In this document: in pieces, positions 16,009 through 25,381 of the stretch | Numbering within the stretch: the stretch's first letter is position 1 | Layout: each line of letters opens with the position of its first letter | DNA from: Thermoleophilaceae bacterium | GTDB taxonomy: Bacteria; Actinomycetota; Thermoleophilia; Solirubrobacterales; Thermoleophilaceae | DNA length: 64,000 nt | Reading direction: 5' to 3' | Assembly: GCA_030447905.1 (NCBI GenBank) | Contig: JAUJNZ010000002.1 | Location: 47,899 to 111,898 of the forward strand | Made by a program: the position numbers and the translations under genes | The notes under the pieces: generated by a model | The model's input: only the letters and a program-made list of their open reading frames with translations | Told to the model about the DNA's origin: nothing | Databases searched by the model: none

Positions 16009-16956
16009 ATGGCCGAGATCCCCGTATTCGACCACGACGCGGTGCTCGCTGCGGTCGCCCCCGAGGAGGCGATCGAGCGCGTGCGCGACGCCTTCGTGCG
16101 CTTCGCCCACGGGGAGTGGCGGATGCCGCCGAAGGTCTACCTCGACGCCGCGCCCAACGGCGACTTTCGCGCCATGCCCGCCGCCGGCGACGGGCTGGCG
16201 GTGCTGAAGTGGGTCACCTCGTTTCCCGCCAACCCCGGGCGGGGGCTTCCGGTCGTGACCGGGGTGATCTGCGTCTCGAGCGTCGAGGACGGCGAGCCGC
16301 TCGCGCTGTGCGACGCCCGCGGGGTGACCGCCCTGCGCACGGGGGCGGTGGCGGCCGTGGCCGCACAGGAGCTCGCCCGCGAGGATGCGACCAGCGCGGC
16401 CGTCGTCGGCTGCGGCCTCCACGGGGCGTGGGCGGGGCGGTGCCTGGTCGCGGCCGAATACGCGGAGGGCGTGTGCTTCGATCCCGACCCCGACGCGGCC
16501 GGCGCGCTCGCCGGCGAGCTCGGGTGGGAGGTCGGGGGCCGCGAGGACGCGCTCGCCTGCGACGTCGTCACGTGCGTGACCCCCGGCCACGAGCGCGTCG
16601 TAGGCGCGCGCGAGCTGCGTCCCGGCCTGCACCTGTCGATGCTCGGGGCCGACGGGCCGGGTAAGGCTGAGGCCGAGGTCGAGGTTGTCGCCCGATGCGC
16701 GCTCTTTTGCGACGAGTGGGAGCAGGCGAGCCACGGCGGAGAGCTGACCGGAGCGGTCGAGGCTGGGCTCGTCGTCCGCGAGCAGGTGACCGAGCTCGGC
16801 GAGGTCCTGATCGGCCGGGCGCCCGGCCGCCCCGCCCCCGAGGCGACCACGTTGTTCGACTCGACCGGCCTGGCCATCCAGGACCTCGCGATCTGCTCGG
16901 CGCTGCTCGAGGCCCACCGGCGGGGCGAGGCGCGCGCGGGGCTGGCCCGGTTGTAG
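16009..16956 (+). CDS. Ornithine cyclodeaminase/mu-crystallin family protein
   Basis: A 315-residue protein. The N-terminal part (PPKVYLDAAPNGDFRAMPA, then LKWVTSFPANPGRGLPVVTG) is the substrate and dimer half. The Rossmann half starts at AAVVGCGLHGAWAG and carries HLSMLGADGPGKAEAE, close to the family's G-A-D motif near the active site. Members include ornithine cyclodeaminase, alanine dehydrogenase and ketimine reductases. The Lys in LKW and Asp in GAD are the residues expected for NAD-linked deamination. The ATG at 16009 was chosen from domain start. Exact substrate unknown. Confidence 0.85.
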   Translation: MAEIPVFDHDAVLAAVAPEEAIERVRDAFVRFAHGEWRMPPKVYLDAAPNGDFRAMPAAGDGLAVLKWVTSFPANPGRGLPVVTGVICVSSVEDGEPLALCDARGVTALRTGAVAAVAAQELAREDATSAAVVGCGLHGAWAGRCLVAAEYAEGVCFDPDPDAAGALAGELGWEVGGREDALACDVVTCVTPGHERVVGARELRPGLHLSMLGADGPGKAEAEVEVVARCALFCDEWEQASHGGELTGAVEAGLVVREQVTELGEVLIGRAPGRPAPEATTLFDSTGLAIQDLAICSALLEAHRRGEARAGLARL

Positions 16957-17083
16957 GGGGCGCGACCACATACCAGAGCCGGAATTGGTGAACAGAGCGG
17001 GCGAATGAGCGCCTCGGGGCCAGTGTTGAACGCCAGCCCCGGAACTGCGTCGAGCGACCCCGCTCCGGCGCTAAGGTGGCCCC

Positions 17084-19549
17084 GTGAGGAGGGTTCGCTC
17101 GGTCCCTGCCGCCGTGATCGCCGCACTGGCCTTGAGCGTCGGCGTGGCCCCGCCGGCGGTTGCCAGCTCGCTCCCCCACGTCGGCTCCGGCGAGCGGCCC
17201 GGCCCGCCGCTGCTCTACAAGCGCCCGCCCGAGGCTCCCCAGCTCGCCAATCGGGCGCCCTTCCGGGCGAAGCCCCTGCTCGTATCCGGCACCGACGCCT
17301 ACCGAGGCGGCGAGTACCTCTACCAGGACTACCTGTTCGACGACCGGGGCGCCGACACCGTCGCGGGCTCGGGCGCCCAGCGCGACTCGGCGGCCAACGC
17401 CTCGCCCACGTCGGGCAACGTGTTCTATCCGACCGCCGACCGCTTCGGCGGGAACGCCGCCGACCTCGTCGAGTTGCGGATCAGGCCGACGCGTGGAGCG
17501 GTCCTCTACCGGGTCACCCTCAACACCGTCAAGGCCGCCAATGCCGCGATCGTCGGCATAGGCATCGACACCGACCGAAGCGGTCGCGCGCCGGTCGCAT
17601 GGCCGGGCGAAGCCGGGGTCACCTCGCCCGGGCTCGACCGTTTCGTGACCGCGTGGGGTACCGGCGGTCGCGTCTTCCGCCGGGATCCACTGAGCGGGAA
17701 GCTCGTTCCCGACCGATCGCCCGCCGGCGTCGGCGTCTCGATCAGCCGCGCTCGCAACCAGATGACGATCCGGGTCCCGCGCTCGATCATGGATCCCGGC
17801 CGGTCGACCTGGCGCTACGTGGCCGGGGTCGGGCTGCGCTCCCCGAGCAACCGGTTCGAGCGGGTTCGCCCTGGCGGGCCGACCTCGACCGAGCCGGGCT
17901 CGGGTGACCCGAGCGAGGGTGCGCCCGGGGTGTTCAACCTCGCCTTCCGCTTCAACGAGCCCCAGGGAAACCGACCCAGACCGGGGTACGAGCCCGAGAT
18001 CGGCATCGGCAACTGGTTCGAGTCCAAGCAGGCCCGCCTCCTCAAGCGCGCGGCCCCGCTCGTCGCTCCGAGCACCGCCGACCTCCGCGCCGACGTCAGC
18101 TTCGCTCGCCTTGCCGACGGGGTGCGGCGCTATATCCACCCGCCCAAGGCGACCCAGGCGCGCATCCTCTCGTCCTCCCAGAGGCTGCCCGAGGGCTTCC
18201 GCGACGAGTTCCCGGCCTACGGCGGACGCCTCCAGCCCTACCTGCTGCGGCTCCCGAGGCCCTCCCGACCCACTCGCCCGCGTGGCCTCACCTTCTCGCT
18301 GCACTCGCTGGGCGCCACGTACACCCAGTACGCGGTCTTCTCACCCAACCAACTCACGCAGTTCGGCGACGAGCGTGGCCACGCCGTGGTCACCCCGCTC
18401 GGGCGCGGGGCCGATGGCTGGTACATGGACGCGGCCGAGGTCGACTTCTTCGAGGTGTGGCGCGACGTCGCCCGCCGCTTCGCCCTCGACCCGAAGCGCG
18501 TGGCCCTGACCGGCTACTCGATGGGCGGCTACGGCACATACCGCCTCGGCGTCCTGTATCCCGACCTCTTCGGGCGGGCATTCACCGCGGTCGGCCCGCC
18601 GGCCCGCGGCGCATGGCTTCCGCCCGCTCCGCCACGCGACGTCGGGCGTTTCACCCAGGACACGAACTCTCACGGGCTGCTCGAGAACGCTCGCTGGCTG
18701 CCGTTTCTGAACTGGGTCGCGGCGGGTGACGACCTCGTGCTCTATCCCGGGCCGCGCAAGCAACAGAGGCGCTTCGACCGCCTCGGCCTGCGCAGCCAGC
18801 TCTGGACCTTTCCGGGTGAGCACTCCGCCCTCGCGCTGCTCGACGACTGGCGAGCCGCAAAGAGGTTCCTCGGCGCCGCCCGTGTGAAGCGCTCGCCGAG
18901 CCGGGTGAGCTACGCCCTCATGCCCGCCACCTCTCGCGCCCGTCTGGGCCTAGTGCACGACCACGCTTATTGGGTCAGCGACCTCCGTGCTCGCAACGCG
19001 AGCGGCAACCCGGGGACCAAGCCGGCCCGCGCCGCGATCGACGCGCGCAGCCTCGCCTTCGGTCAGGGCGATCCGCGCACCGCGCCGGTGACCTCGGCGA
19101 ACGGAAGACCGCCCGCTCCGAGCACGGTAGAGGGGACGCGCTGGACCGGTGCCGAGCCCCGGGCGCCCCGTAACACCCTGGACGTCCGGCTCGAGAACCT
19201 CAACCGGGCCAAGGTCGACGGTCGGCGAGCCCGCCTGAGCGGCGGCCGGACGCTGCGGGTGCGAATCGCCGCGAACGGACCGGGACGGATGAGGATCGAC
19301 CTGAGCCTCCCGCCCGAGGCCCGGGCCCGCCGGGTCGTCGGCGGCCCGGTCCCAGGCGGCGCGCGTGAGGTGTCGATCGACCGCGACGGAGCGACCTTCC
19401 GCGTCGCCGGTGGCGTGAGGACCTACCTGATCGAAGAGGCAGGCCCAAGCGACGGGGCGGGCAGGTCCGCCGACGGCAACCCGAACGGCGACGGACAGAG
19501 CGGCAAGGGCCCGGCGACGGCGGTCGGCGGTCGCCCGTCGGAGCGGTAG
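17084..19549 (+). CDS. Secreted alpha/beta-hydrolase esterase with N-terminal beta domain
   Basis: An 821-residue protein with a signal peptide (MRRVRSVPAAVIAALALS, cleavage near VASS). Residues about 60-320 form an all-beta region, with FNLAFRFNEPQ near its end, similar to domains that precede extracellular hydrolases. The hydrolase part has the nucleophile elbow GYSMGGYG (Ser479) and a likely catalytic His580 in PGEHSALALL. A trailing beta-rich domain (about 680-790) and a Gly/Asp-rich tail follow. Layout resembles prolyl-oligopeptidase or polyester-depolymerase relatives. GTG start at 17084. Substrate unknown; exported or surface-bound. Confidence 0.8.
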   Translation: MRRVRSVPAAVIAALALSVGVAPPAVASSLPHVGSGERPGPPLLYKRPPEAPQLANRAPFRAKPLLVSGTDAYRGGEYLYQDYLFDDRGADTVAGSGAQRDSAANASPTSGNVFYPTADRFGGNAADLVELRIRPTRGAVLYRVTLNTVKAANAAIVGIGIDTDRSGRAPVAWPGEAGVTSPGLDRFVTAWGTGGRVFRRDPLSGKLVPDRSPAGVGVSISRARNQMTIRVPRSIMDPGRSTWRYVAGVGLRSPSNRFERVRPGGPTSTEPGSGDPSEGAPGVFNLAFRFNEPQGNRPRPGYEPEIGIGNWFESKQARLLKRAAPLVAPSTADLRADVSFARLADGVRRYIHPPKATQARILSSSQRLPEGFRDEFPAYGGRLQPYLLRLPRPSRPTRPRGLTFSLHSLGATYTQYAVFSPNQLTQFGDERGHAVVTPLGRGADGWYMDAAEVDFFEVWRDVARRFALDPKRVALTGYSMGGYGTYRLGVLYPDLFGRAFTAVGPPARGAWLPPAPPRDVGRFTQDTNSHGLLENARWLPFLNWVAAGDDLVLYPGPRKQQRRFDRLGLRSQLWTFPGEHSALALLDDWRAAKRFLGAARVKRSPSRVSYALMPATSRARLGLVHDHAYWVSDLRARNASGNPGTKPARAAIDARSLAFGQGDPRTAPVTSANGRPPAPSTVEGTRWTGAEPRAPRNTLDVRLENLNRAKVDGRRARLSGGRTLRVRIAANGPGRMRIDLSLPPEARARRVVGGPVPGGAREVSIDRDGATFRVAGGVRTYLIEEAGPSDGAGRSADGNPNGDGQSGKGPATAVGGRPSER

Positions 19550-19614
19550 GGTCCCCGCGCCTAGAATGTGATCGAGGCCGCCGGCGGCAACTGCGCGCGC
19601 CGGCGCCCAGCTCC

Positions 19615-19687
<73 letters not shown>

Positions 19688-19745
19688 TGGCCGGCGCGGC
19701 GCTGCGACGCGACAAGCCCGAGCCCCTGCCCGACCCGCCGCTCCG

Positions 19746-20582
19746 ATGACCGACCAAGCTTCGCCAGCCGCCGCCGTCGCCTCCGCCGAGCTCGCCTGCC
19801 TCGACGGTAGGATCTCGCTCACGGGCGAGACCTTCATCCCGGTCACCGACGACGGCTTCATCCGCGGCGACGGCGTGTTCGAGGTCGTCCGCGTCTACCA
19901 CGGCCGCCCGTTCGCCCTCGGCGACCACCTCGACCGGCTCGAGCGCTCTGCGGCCAACCTCCGCCTCGGCGAGGGCGTCCCCCGCGCCGACTTCGAGGCC
20001 GAGGCCCGAGAGCTGCTCGCAGCGCGCGGCGGCGCGGAGTTCGACGGCTGCCTGCGGCTCATCCTGACGCGCGGAGGCCGGCGGCTGCTCCTGACCGAGC
20101 CACTCCCGCCCGGCGCCGAGCGTCCGCGGCTGGGCTTCGTCCCGTACGCGCCGACGCGGGTGCTCGACGGGATCAAGTCGCTCTCCTACGCGGGCAACAT
20201 GCTCTGCAGCCGGCTCGCGCGCGAGCGCGGGTTCGACGAGGCGCTGATGGTCACCCCGCACGGACGGGTGCTCGAGGCCCCCACGGCCTCGATCTTCTGG
20301 GTGGACCCCGACGGCGCCCTGTCGACGCCCCCGCTCGAGGACCACATCCTCGCCTCGATCACGCGCGACCGGCTGATGCGGCTCGTCGACGTGCGCGAGC
20401 GCCCGCTCGCCAGCGACGAGCTCCTTCACGCCTCGGAGGCCTTCCTGGCCTCGACCACGCGGGAGGTCCAGGCCGTGGGCGGGGTCGAGGAACACACCTT
20501 TGACGGGCCCGGGGAGATTACGCGGGGGGCGGCGGCGGCCCTGCGCGAGCACATCGAAGCCGAGCTCGCGGCGACGGTCTGA
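19746..20582 (+). CDS. Class IV PLP aminotransferase (BCAT/ADC-lyase family)
   Basis: A 278-residue fold-type IV PLP enzyme: SLTGETFIPVTDDGFIRGDGVFEVVRVYHGRPFAL, then the PLP lysine in GIKSLSYAGNMLC, and the PLP-binding EAPTASIFWV and STTREVQAV segments. The family holds branched-chain aminotransferase, D-amino acid aminotransferase and aminodeoxychorismate lyase (PabC). The short length and lone context make PabC-like or D-amino acid activity as likely as BCAT. ATG at 19746 chosen. Residues are intact. Confidence 0.85.
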   Translation: MTDQASPAAAVASAELACLDGRISLTGETFIPVTDDGFIRGDGVFEVVRVYHGRPFALGDHLDRLERSAANLRLGEGVPRADFEAEARELLAARGGAEFDGCLRLILTRGGRRLLLTEPLPPGAERPRLGFVPYAPTRVLDGIKSLSYAGNMLCSRLARERGFDEALMVTPHGRVLEAPTASIFWVDPDGALSTPPLEDHILASITRDRLMRLVDVRERPLASDELLHASEAFLASTTREVQAVGGVEEHTFDGPGEITRGAAAALREHIEAELAATV

Positions 20583-20603
20583 GGCAAGCGCCGAGGAGGG
20601 CGC

Positions 20604-20777
20604 TCAGGAGGTGCGGCCCGCGGCCGCGCGTGGCTCGGCTCGCTCTACCGACGGCGGCTCGCAGCTCCGCGTCGCCGAGGCATCGACGCAGTAGTTCATG
20701 TACCAGGCCAGGTGGCGGACCGCGCGGGAGAGGTTCCAAGCAGTCCCACGAGCGCTCTCGAGAACCCAGGCGACCAT
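20604..20777 (-). CDS. Possible small protein of 57 residues
   Basis: An ATG at 20777 opens MVAWVLESARGTAWNLSRAVRHLAWYMNYCVDASATRSCEPP, with a plausible aromatic amphipathic helix, then a charged tail. No family is recognised and no good ribosome site precedes it. It lies alone between two plus-strand genes. It may be a real small protein or chance. Confidence 0.3.
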   Translation of the reverse strand: MVAWVLESARGTAWNLSRAVRHLAWYMNYCVDASATRSCEPPSVERAEPRAAAGRTS

Positions 20778-20847
20778 GGGACGGGATGATACCCCTCCGG
20801 CCCGGCGGAAACCTCCCCCACGGCCGGGCCCTCCGCTTTGAGCGCAG

Positions 20848-21930
20848 ATGCGAATCACCACCGTCATCGGCAATCGACCCCAGTTCGTCAAGGCCGCGGC
20901 CGTCTCGAGTCGCCTGCGTGAGATCGGCGAGGAGACGACGATCCACACCGGCCAGCACTACGACGACGAGCTCTCGGGGATCTTCTTCGCCGAGCTGGGA
21001 ATCCCGTTGCCCGACCGCGAGCTGGCCGTCGGATCGGGCACGAGCAGCGACCAGACGGCTCGCATGCTCGCGGCGCTCGAGCCGGAGCTGGCGGCCGCGC
21101 GCCCCGACCTCGTCCTCGTCTACGGTGATACGAACTCGACCCTCGCGGGCGCGCTCGCGGGCGCGCAGGGGAGCCTGCCCGTCGCTCACGTCGAGGCGGG
21201 CATGCGCTCCTTCGACCGCTCAATGCCCGAGGAGCTCAACCGGGTCCTCGCCGATCACGCAAGCGCCCTCCTGCTGTGCTCCACCCCGACGGCCGTGGAC
21301 AACCTCGGGCGCGAGTCGGTCGCCGGCGAGGTCCACCTGGTCGGCGACGTGATGGCCGACGTCGCCCTCACCTTCGCCCCGCTCGCCGAGCGCCGCTCGC
21401 GGGCGCTCGCCGAGCACGGCCTCGAGGAGGGCGAGTACCTGCTCGTGACCGCTCATCGAGCGGGGAACGTCGACGACCCGCAGCGCCTCGAGCGGCTCGT
21501 CACGCTACTCGAGGCCCTTCCCCTGCCGGCCGTCTTCGCGGTCCATCCCCGCACCCGCGCGCGCCTCGAGGCCCTGCCCGAGCTCGCCGATCGGCTGGCG
21601 GGCGCGCCGGGCGTCCGGCTCGTCCGCCCGCTCGGCTATCTCGACTTCCTCAAGCTGCTCGCAGGCTCCCGCGCGCTGCTCACCGACTCCGGCGGGGCGC
21701 AGAAGGAGGCCTACCTGCTCGGCGTGCCGTGCCTTACCCTCCGCGACCGCACGGAGTGGATCGAGACCGTCGAGGCCGGGTGGAACCAGCTCGTCGACCT
21801 CGACCCCGAAGCGGCCCTCGCCGCCCTCGACCGGCCGCCTCGGGCCGGCGAGCGACCCGAGCTCTACGGGGGCGGCCGCGCCGGCGAGCGCGTTTGCGAC
21901 CTGCTCGCCTCCTACACTGCCCGACGATGA
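20848..21930 (+). CDS. wecB: UDP-N-acetylglucosamine 2-epimerase (non-hydrolysing)
   Basis: A 360-residue GT-B fold epimerase: TVIGNRPQFVKAAAVS, TGQHYDDELSG, VYGDTNSTLAGALAG, HVEAGMRSFDRSMPEELNR, LVTAHRAGNVDD and LTDSGGAQKEAYLLGVPCLTLRDRTEW. These hold the known catalytic Asp, Glu and His residues. The enzyme interconverts UDP-GlcNAc and UDP-ManNAc, or the 2,3-diacetamido equivalents (WbpI type). The next two genes favour the latter. The stop overlaps the next gene's ATG (ATGA). Confidence 0.93.
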   Translation: MRITTVIGNRPQFVKAAAVSSRLREIGEETTIHTGQHYDDELSGIFFAELGIPLPDRELAVGSGTSSDQTARMLAALEPELAAARPDLVLVYGDTNSTLAGALAGAQGSLPVAHVEAGMRSFDRSMPEELNRVLADHASALLLCSTPTAVDNLGRESVAGEVHLVGDVMADVALTFAPLAERRSRALAEHGLEEGEYLLVTAHRAGNVDDPQRLERLVTLLEALPLPAVFAVHPRTRARLEALPELADRLAGAPGVRLVRPLGYLDFLKLLAGSRALLTDSGGAQKEAYLLGVPCLTLRDRTEWIETVEAGWNQLVDLDPEAALAALDRPPRAGERPELYGGGRAGERVCDLLASYTARR

Positions 21931-22991
21931 CGAGCGGCGTGCCCGCCGAGTCCCCGATCCGCGTGGGGGTCGTGGGCCTCGGCTACTGGGGCCCGAACCT
22001 GGCCCGAAACCTGGACCGTCTGCCGGGGGCCGAGCTGCGCTGGCTCTGCGACGGCTCGGAGGCCGCTCGCGAGCGGGTCGTAGCGCAGTTCCCGCGCGTC
22101 TCGGTCAGCGCGGAGCTCGACGAGCTGCTCGCCGACCCCGAGCTCGACGCCGTGGTCTGCGCGACCCCCGTGCCCACCCACGCCGAGGTCGCCCTGCGGG
22201 TGCTGGCCGCCGGCAAGCACTGCTTCGTCGAGAAGCCGCTCGCTCAGTCGGTCGCCGCGGCCGAGGAGGTCGCCGCGGCGGCACGGGCGGCCGGCCGGGT
22301 GCTCATGGTCGGCCACCTGCTCGAGTACCACCCGGGCGTCGAGAAGCTCAAGCAGATCGCCGACTCCGGCAAGCTCGGCGACCTCTTCTACCTCTACTCG
22401 AACCGGCTCAACCTGGGCAAGCTGCGCGCCGACGAGAACGCGCTGTGGTCGCTCGGAGCGCATGACGTCTCGGTGGTGCTGGCGCTTGCGGGCGAGGAAC
22501 CGGCCGAGCTCGAGGCCTTCGGAGAGAGCTACATGCGCCATGGCGTCGAGGACGTGGTCTTCTGCCATCTGCGCTTTCCCTCCGGGCTGTCGGCGCACCT
22601 CCACCTCTCCTGGCTCGACCCGCACAAGGAGCGGCGCTTCACCGTCGTCGGATCGAAGCGGATGGCGACCTTCGACGACATGGCGCTCGAGCAGAAGGTC
22701 ACGGTCTACGACAAGGGCTTCGACCAGGACTTCGCCTCCTACGGGGAGTACATCGCGCGCTCGGGTGACGTCTGGAGCCCACGGATATCGAACGAGGAGC
22801 CGCTGCGCATCGAGTGCCGCCACTTCCTCGACTGCGTGCGCGAGGGGCGCGAACCGCGCTCGGGGGCTCGCACCGGGGTGGCGGTGGTGGGGGTGCTCGA
22901 GGCGCTCGACCGCTCGCTGCGGGGTCGCGCGGGCGTGCAAGCCCGCGCGGTGGCCGATCCGGAGGTGCCCGCGCGTGCCGCTGCGGTCTGA
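21927..22991 (+). CDS. Gfo/Idh/MocA family sugar dehydrogenase
   Basis: A 354-residue NAD-dependent oxidoreductase: Rossmann motif VGVVGLGYWGPNLARN, ATPVPTHAEVALRVLAAGKHCFVEKPLAQ (with the family EKP), and HLLEYHPGVEKLK with the likely catalytic His. Homologues next to a 2-epimerase and a hexapeptide acyltransferase (WbpB/WbpA-like) oxidise UDP-GlcNAc-derived sugars. It overlaps wecB by 4 bases and the acyltransferase by about 17. Cytoplasmic, nucleotide-sugar precursor synthesis for surface glycans. Confidence 0.88.
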   Translation: MTSGVPAESPIRVGVVGLGYWGPNLARNLDRLPGAELRWLCDGSEAARERVVAQFPRVSVSAELDELLADPELDAVVCATPVPTHAEVALRVLAAGKHCFVEKPLAQSVAAAEEVAAAARAAGRVLMVGHLLEYHPGVEKLKQIADSGKLGDLFYLYSNRLNLGKLRADENALWSLGAHDVSVVLALAGEEPAELEAFGESYMRHGVEDVVFCHLRFPSGLSAHLHLSWLDPHKERRFTVVGSKRMATFDDMALEQKVTVYDKGFDQDFASYGEYIARSGDVWSPRISNEEPLRIECRHFLDCVREGREPRSGARTGVAVVGVLEALDRSLRGRAGVQARAVADPEVPARAAAV

Positions 22992-23733
22992 GGGGGCCGT
23001 CGGGTCGGAGCCCGGAGGCCTGCGCGCGGCGGACGAGCGCGCGCCGGGCCTACTCCTCGGAGAGGGCGTCGAGTTGCCCGAGAGCGTCGCGGTCGGCGGG
23101 CACGTCGTCATCCACGCCGGCACGGTGGTCGGGGAAGGGTGCCGCCTCGGGGACGGCGCCGTCCTCGGCCGCCCGCCCGCGCTCGGGCCACGGTCGACGG
23201 CCCCGCGGGCGGCGCCCCCACCGCTCGCCGTCGAGCCGGGCGCGGCGGTCGGCGCGGGTGCGGTCGTGCTCGCGGGCGCGCGGATCGGCGAGCGCGCGGT
23301 AGTGGGCGATCAGGCGCACGTGCGCGAGCGCGGCCGCGTAGGCGAGGAGTCGGTGGTCGGGCGCGGCTCGGCGGTCGACAACGACGTGACGATCGGGGCG
23401 CGGGTGAAGGTCCAGACCCACTGCTACCTGACCGCCTGGAGCGAGGTCGAGGACGACGTCTTCGTCGGACCGGGCACGGTGACCATGAACGACCACGCGA
23501 TGGGCCGCCATGCGCGCGACGAGCCGCTGCGCGGCGTCGTGCTGCGGCGGGCGTGCCGCATCGGCGGCGCGGCCGCGCTGCTGCCGGGCATAGAGGTCGG
23601 CGAGGAGGCCTACGTGGCCGCGGGAGCGCTCGTGACCCGGTCCGTGGCCCCCCGAGCGGTGGTCATGGGGGCGCCGGCCCGCCCGATCCGCGAGGTGTCG
23701 AACGAGGACCTACTCGAGCGGTGGTCGGTGTGA
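22975..23733 (+). CDS. Left-handed beta-helix acyltransferase (WbpD-like)
   Basis: About 252 residues with many hexapeptide-type turns (GVELPESVAVGGHVVIHAG, GARIGERAVVGD, VGRGSAVDNDVTIGARVKV, GPGTVTMNDHAMG, VAAGALVTRSVAPRAVVMGAPARP). NDH in TMNDH is the region holding the catalytic His in such acetyltransferases. A family role is N-acetylation of an amino-sugar nucleotide. GTG at 22975 is preceded by GGAGG at 22961-22965. A Gly/Pro/Ala-rich insert at about 60-85 replaces some coils. The aminotransferase that should act between dehydrogenase and acetyltransferase is not in the window. Confidence 0.8.
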   Translation: MPLRSEGAVGSEPGGLRAADERAPGLLLGEGVELPESVAVGGHVVIHAGTVVGEGCRLGDGAVLGRPPALGPRSTAPRAAPPPLAVEPGAAVGAGAVVLAGARIGERAVVGDQAHVRERGRVGEESVVGRGSAVDNDVTIGARVKVQTHCYLTAWSEVEDDVFVGPGTVTMNDHAMGRHARDEPLRGVVLRRACRIGGAAALLPGIEVGEEAYVAAGALVTRSVAPRAVVMGAPARPIREVSNEDLLERWSV

Positions 23734-23791
23734 GGCGGGCAGGGGCAGGACGGCGGGCGAACCGTCTTCGCCTACAGCGGGCGGCGCGGCG

Positions 23792-24496
23792 ATGAGCCGG
23801 CTGTCCCTGCGCCGGCGCCCCGACCGGGGGATCATTCGCGGTTGGGGTCCGGCCGAGCGCCGGACGCTCGGCATCGGCCTCGTGGCCGGGATCGCGACCT
23901 CGGCCGCCCTCGCGCTCGAGTACGGCCGCGTGTGGCGGCGGGGCTCGGCTCCCCTTCCGCGTGACTCCGACGACATCCTGCTCGCCGCCGAGGAGGCGGC
24001 GGCCGAGACCGCACGAGTGGCCGCAGCCGGCTACGCCGACGTCTCGCCGAGCGAGAAGATCCTCTTCAACCTGCTCGCCTCCTTCGTCGCCACCTTCGCC
24101 CTCGCGCGCGGGATTACATACGCGCTGCGTACGCGCGCCACCTTCGGTCCCTTCCGCGACTTTCGCGTCGGGCGCCGCCACATCCACCACTTCGTCCCCG
24201 GCATCGCGCTCGCCTTCACGAGCGGGGCCGCGGCGATCGTGACCCGCCAGGAGGAGCTCGAGCGGCCGCTCGCCCTCGCCTTTGGCGCGGGAATGGGGCT
24301 CACCCTCGACGAGTCGGCCCTGCTGCTCGAGCTCGAGGACGTCTACTGGACGCCCGAGGGACTGCTGAGCGTACAGATCACCATGGCGACCATGGCTCTG
24401 CTGGCCGCGCTCGCGCTCGGCCTGCGCTTTCTGCGGCGGGGGGAGCGGATCGTGCTCGAGGACGGGAGCACAGGCTCCCTCGAACGGGCGACCTAG
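23792..24496 (+). CDS. Multi-pass membrane protein of unknown function
   Basis: A 234-residue protein with predicted membrane helices at about 24-42, 92-112, 133-150, 160-178 and 190-212. Conserved-looking features are RRHIHHFVPGIAL in front of helix 3 and GLTLDESALLLELEDVYW after helix 4. A His-His pair and an acidic DE...E...ED patch on opposite sides of the helices could form a metal site. No family name is recognised. It follows the sugar genes by 58 bases. Confidence 0.7.
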   Translation: MSRLSLRRRPDRGIIRGWGPAERRTLGIGLVAGIATSAALALEYGRVWRRGSAPLPRDSDDILLAAEEAAAETARVAAAGYADVSPSEKILFNLLASFVATFALARGITYALRTRATFGPFRDFRVGRRHIHHFVPGIALAFTSGAAAIVTRQEELERPLALAFGAGMGLTLDESALLLELEDVYWTPEGLLSVQITMATMALLAALALGLRFLRRGERIVLEDGSTGSLERAT

Positions 24497-24580
24497 CGTG
24501 TCGCCGGCGTTCGCACAGGTGTGAGGAGGCACTACTCGCCAGGACTCGCTTCCGCCTTTGGGTCGGTTATCGTCCGGACT

Positions 24581-25375
24581 ATGAGCACGCCACCCGAGCG
24601 CGACACTGAGCCGCCTATCCCCGGCGCGGGACCGCAGAGTCCCGCCGCCCCCCAGAGTCCGAACAGCCCGCAGTCACCTCCGGCTCCTCAATCGCCCGCC
24701 GCCTCGGGAGCCGGACCCCAGGCGCCGCCAGGCCCTCAGAGCCCGACCGGCCCGCAGCCGGCGGTGGGGGTTCAATCCCCGGCCGCAGCGGGCTACGCCG
24801 GCCCCGTTCCGGCCGGCGGATGGCAGCAGCCCGCGATACCGTCGAGCGGCGCGCTCGCGGACTGGGGATCTCGGCTAGCCGCGACTCTTATCGACGGCGT
24901 GATGTGGCTCATCATTACTTTCGTGCTCGGCGTCCTGGTCACCATCGCCTTTGGCTTCGGAACGGTGGTGACCGGGAGTGAAGGGGTTGCGGCAGCCGGA
25001 GCCGTGGTGAACTTTCTGATCGGCTTCGCCCTCTACGCCGCCTACACCGGCTTCCTGATGGCACGCTCCGGCAGAACCAATGGCCAGACCCTCGCCAAGC
25101 AGTTGCTGGGGGTTCGGGTCGTGCGAACAGACGGTGGCCCCGTGACGCTCGGAACCGTGGCCGTACGTCACTGGCTGATGAAGTACATCGTGTTCGGCTA
25201 CATACCGCTGTTTGCCTGGTACGGGCTCACCGTCTCGGACGCCGTCGGAGTCGGCGCTCTGGTGATGGTTCTGCTCTACCTCGTGACGCTCGTGAACTAT
25301 CTCTGGCCGCTGTGGGACCAAGAGAACGGCGCGTTCCACGACATCGCTGCCTCGACTCGCGTCGTGCGCGCCTGA
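24581..25375 (+). CDS. RDD family membrane protein with Pro-Gln-Ser-Pro repeat leader
   Basis: A 264-residue protein. Residues 1-85 are cytoplasmic, low complexity and made of PQSP/PQxP repeats, ending YAGPVPAGGWQQ. The RDD domain (about 92-262) has the first Arg-Asp signature in WGSRLAATLIDGVMWL, the middle QTLAKQLLGVRVVRTDGG and the C-terminal WDQENGAFHDIAASTRVV. Three membrane helices are predicted. RDD proteins are poorly characterised; some act as ion exchangers. ATG at 24581. The next gene shares the same leader. Confidence 0.85.
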   Translation: MSTPPERDTEPPIPGAGPQSPAAPQSPNSPQSPPAPQSPAASGAGPQAPPGPQSPTGPQPAVGVQSPAAAGYAGPVPAGGWQQPAIPSSGALADWGSRLAATLIDGVMWLIITFVLGVLVTIAFGFGTVVTGSEGVAAAGAVVNFLIGFALYAAYTGFLMARSGRTNGQTLAKQLLGVRVVRTDGGPVTLGTVAVRHWLMKYIVFGYIPLFAWYGLTVSDAVGVGALVMVLLYLVTLVNYLWPLWDQENGAFHDIAASTRVVRA

Positions 25376-25381
25376 GCAATC

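Noticed and set aside
21912..23123. Minus-strand frame of 403 codons opposite the sugar genes
   Set aside because: Antisense shadow; the plus-strand genes have complete family motifs.
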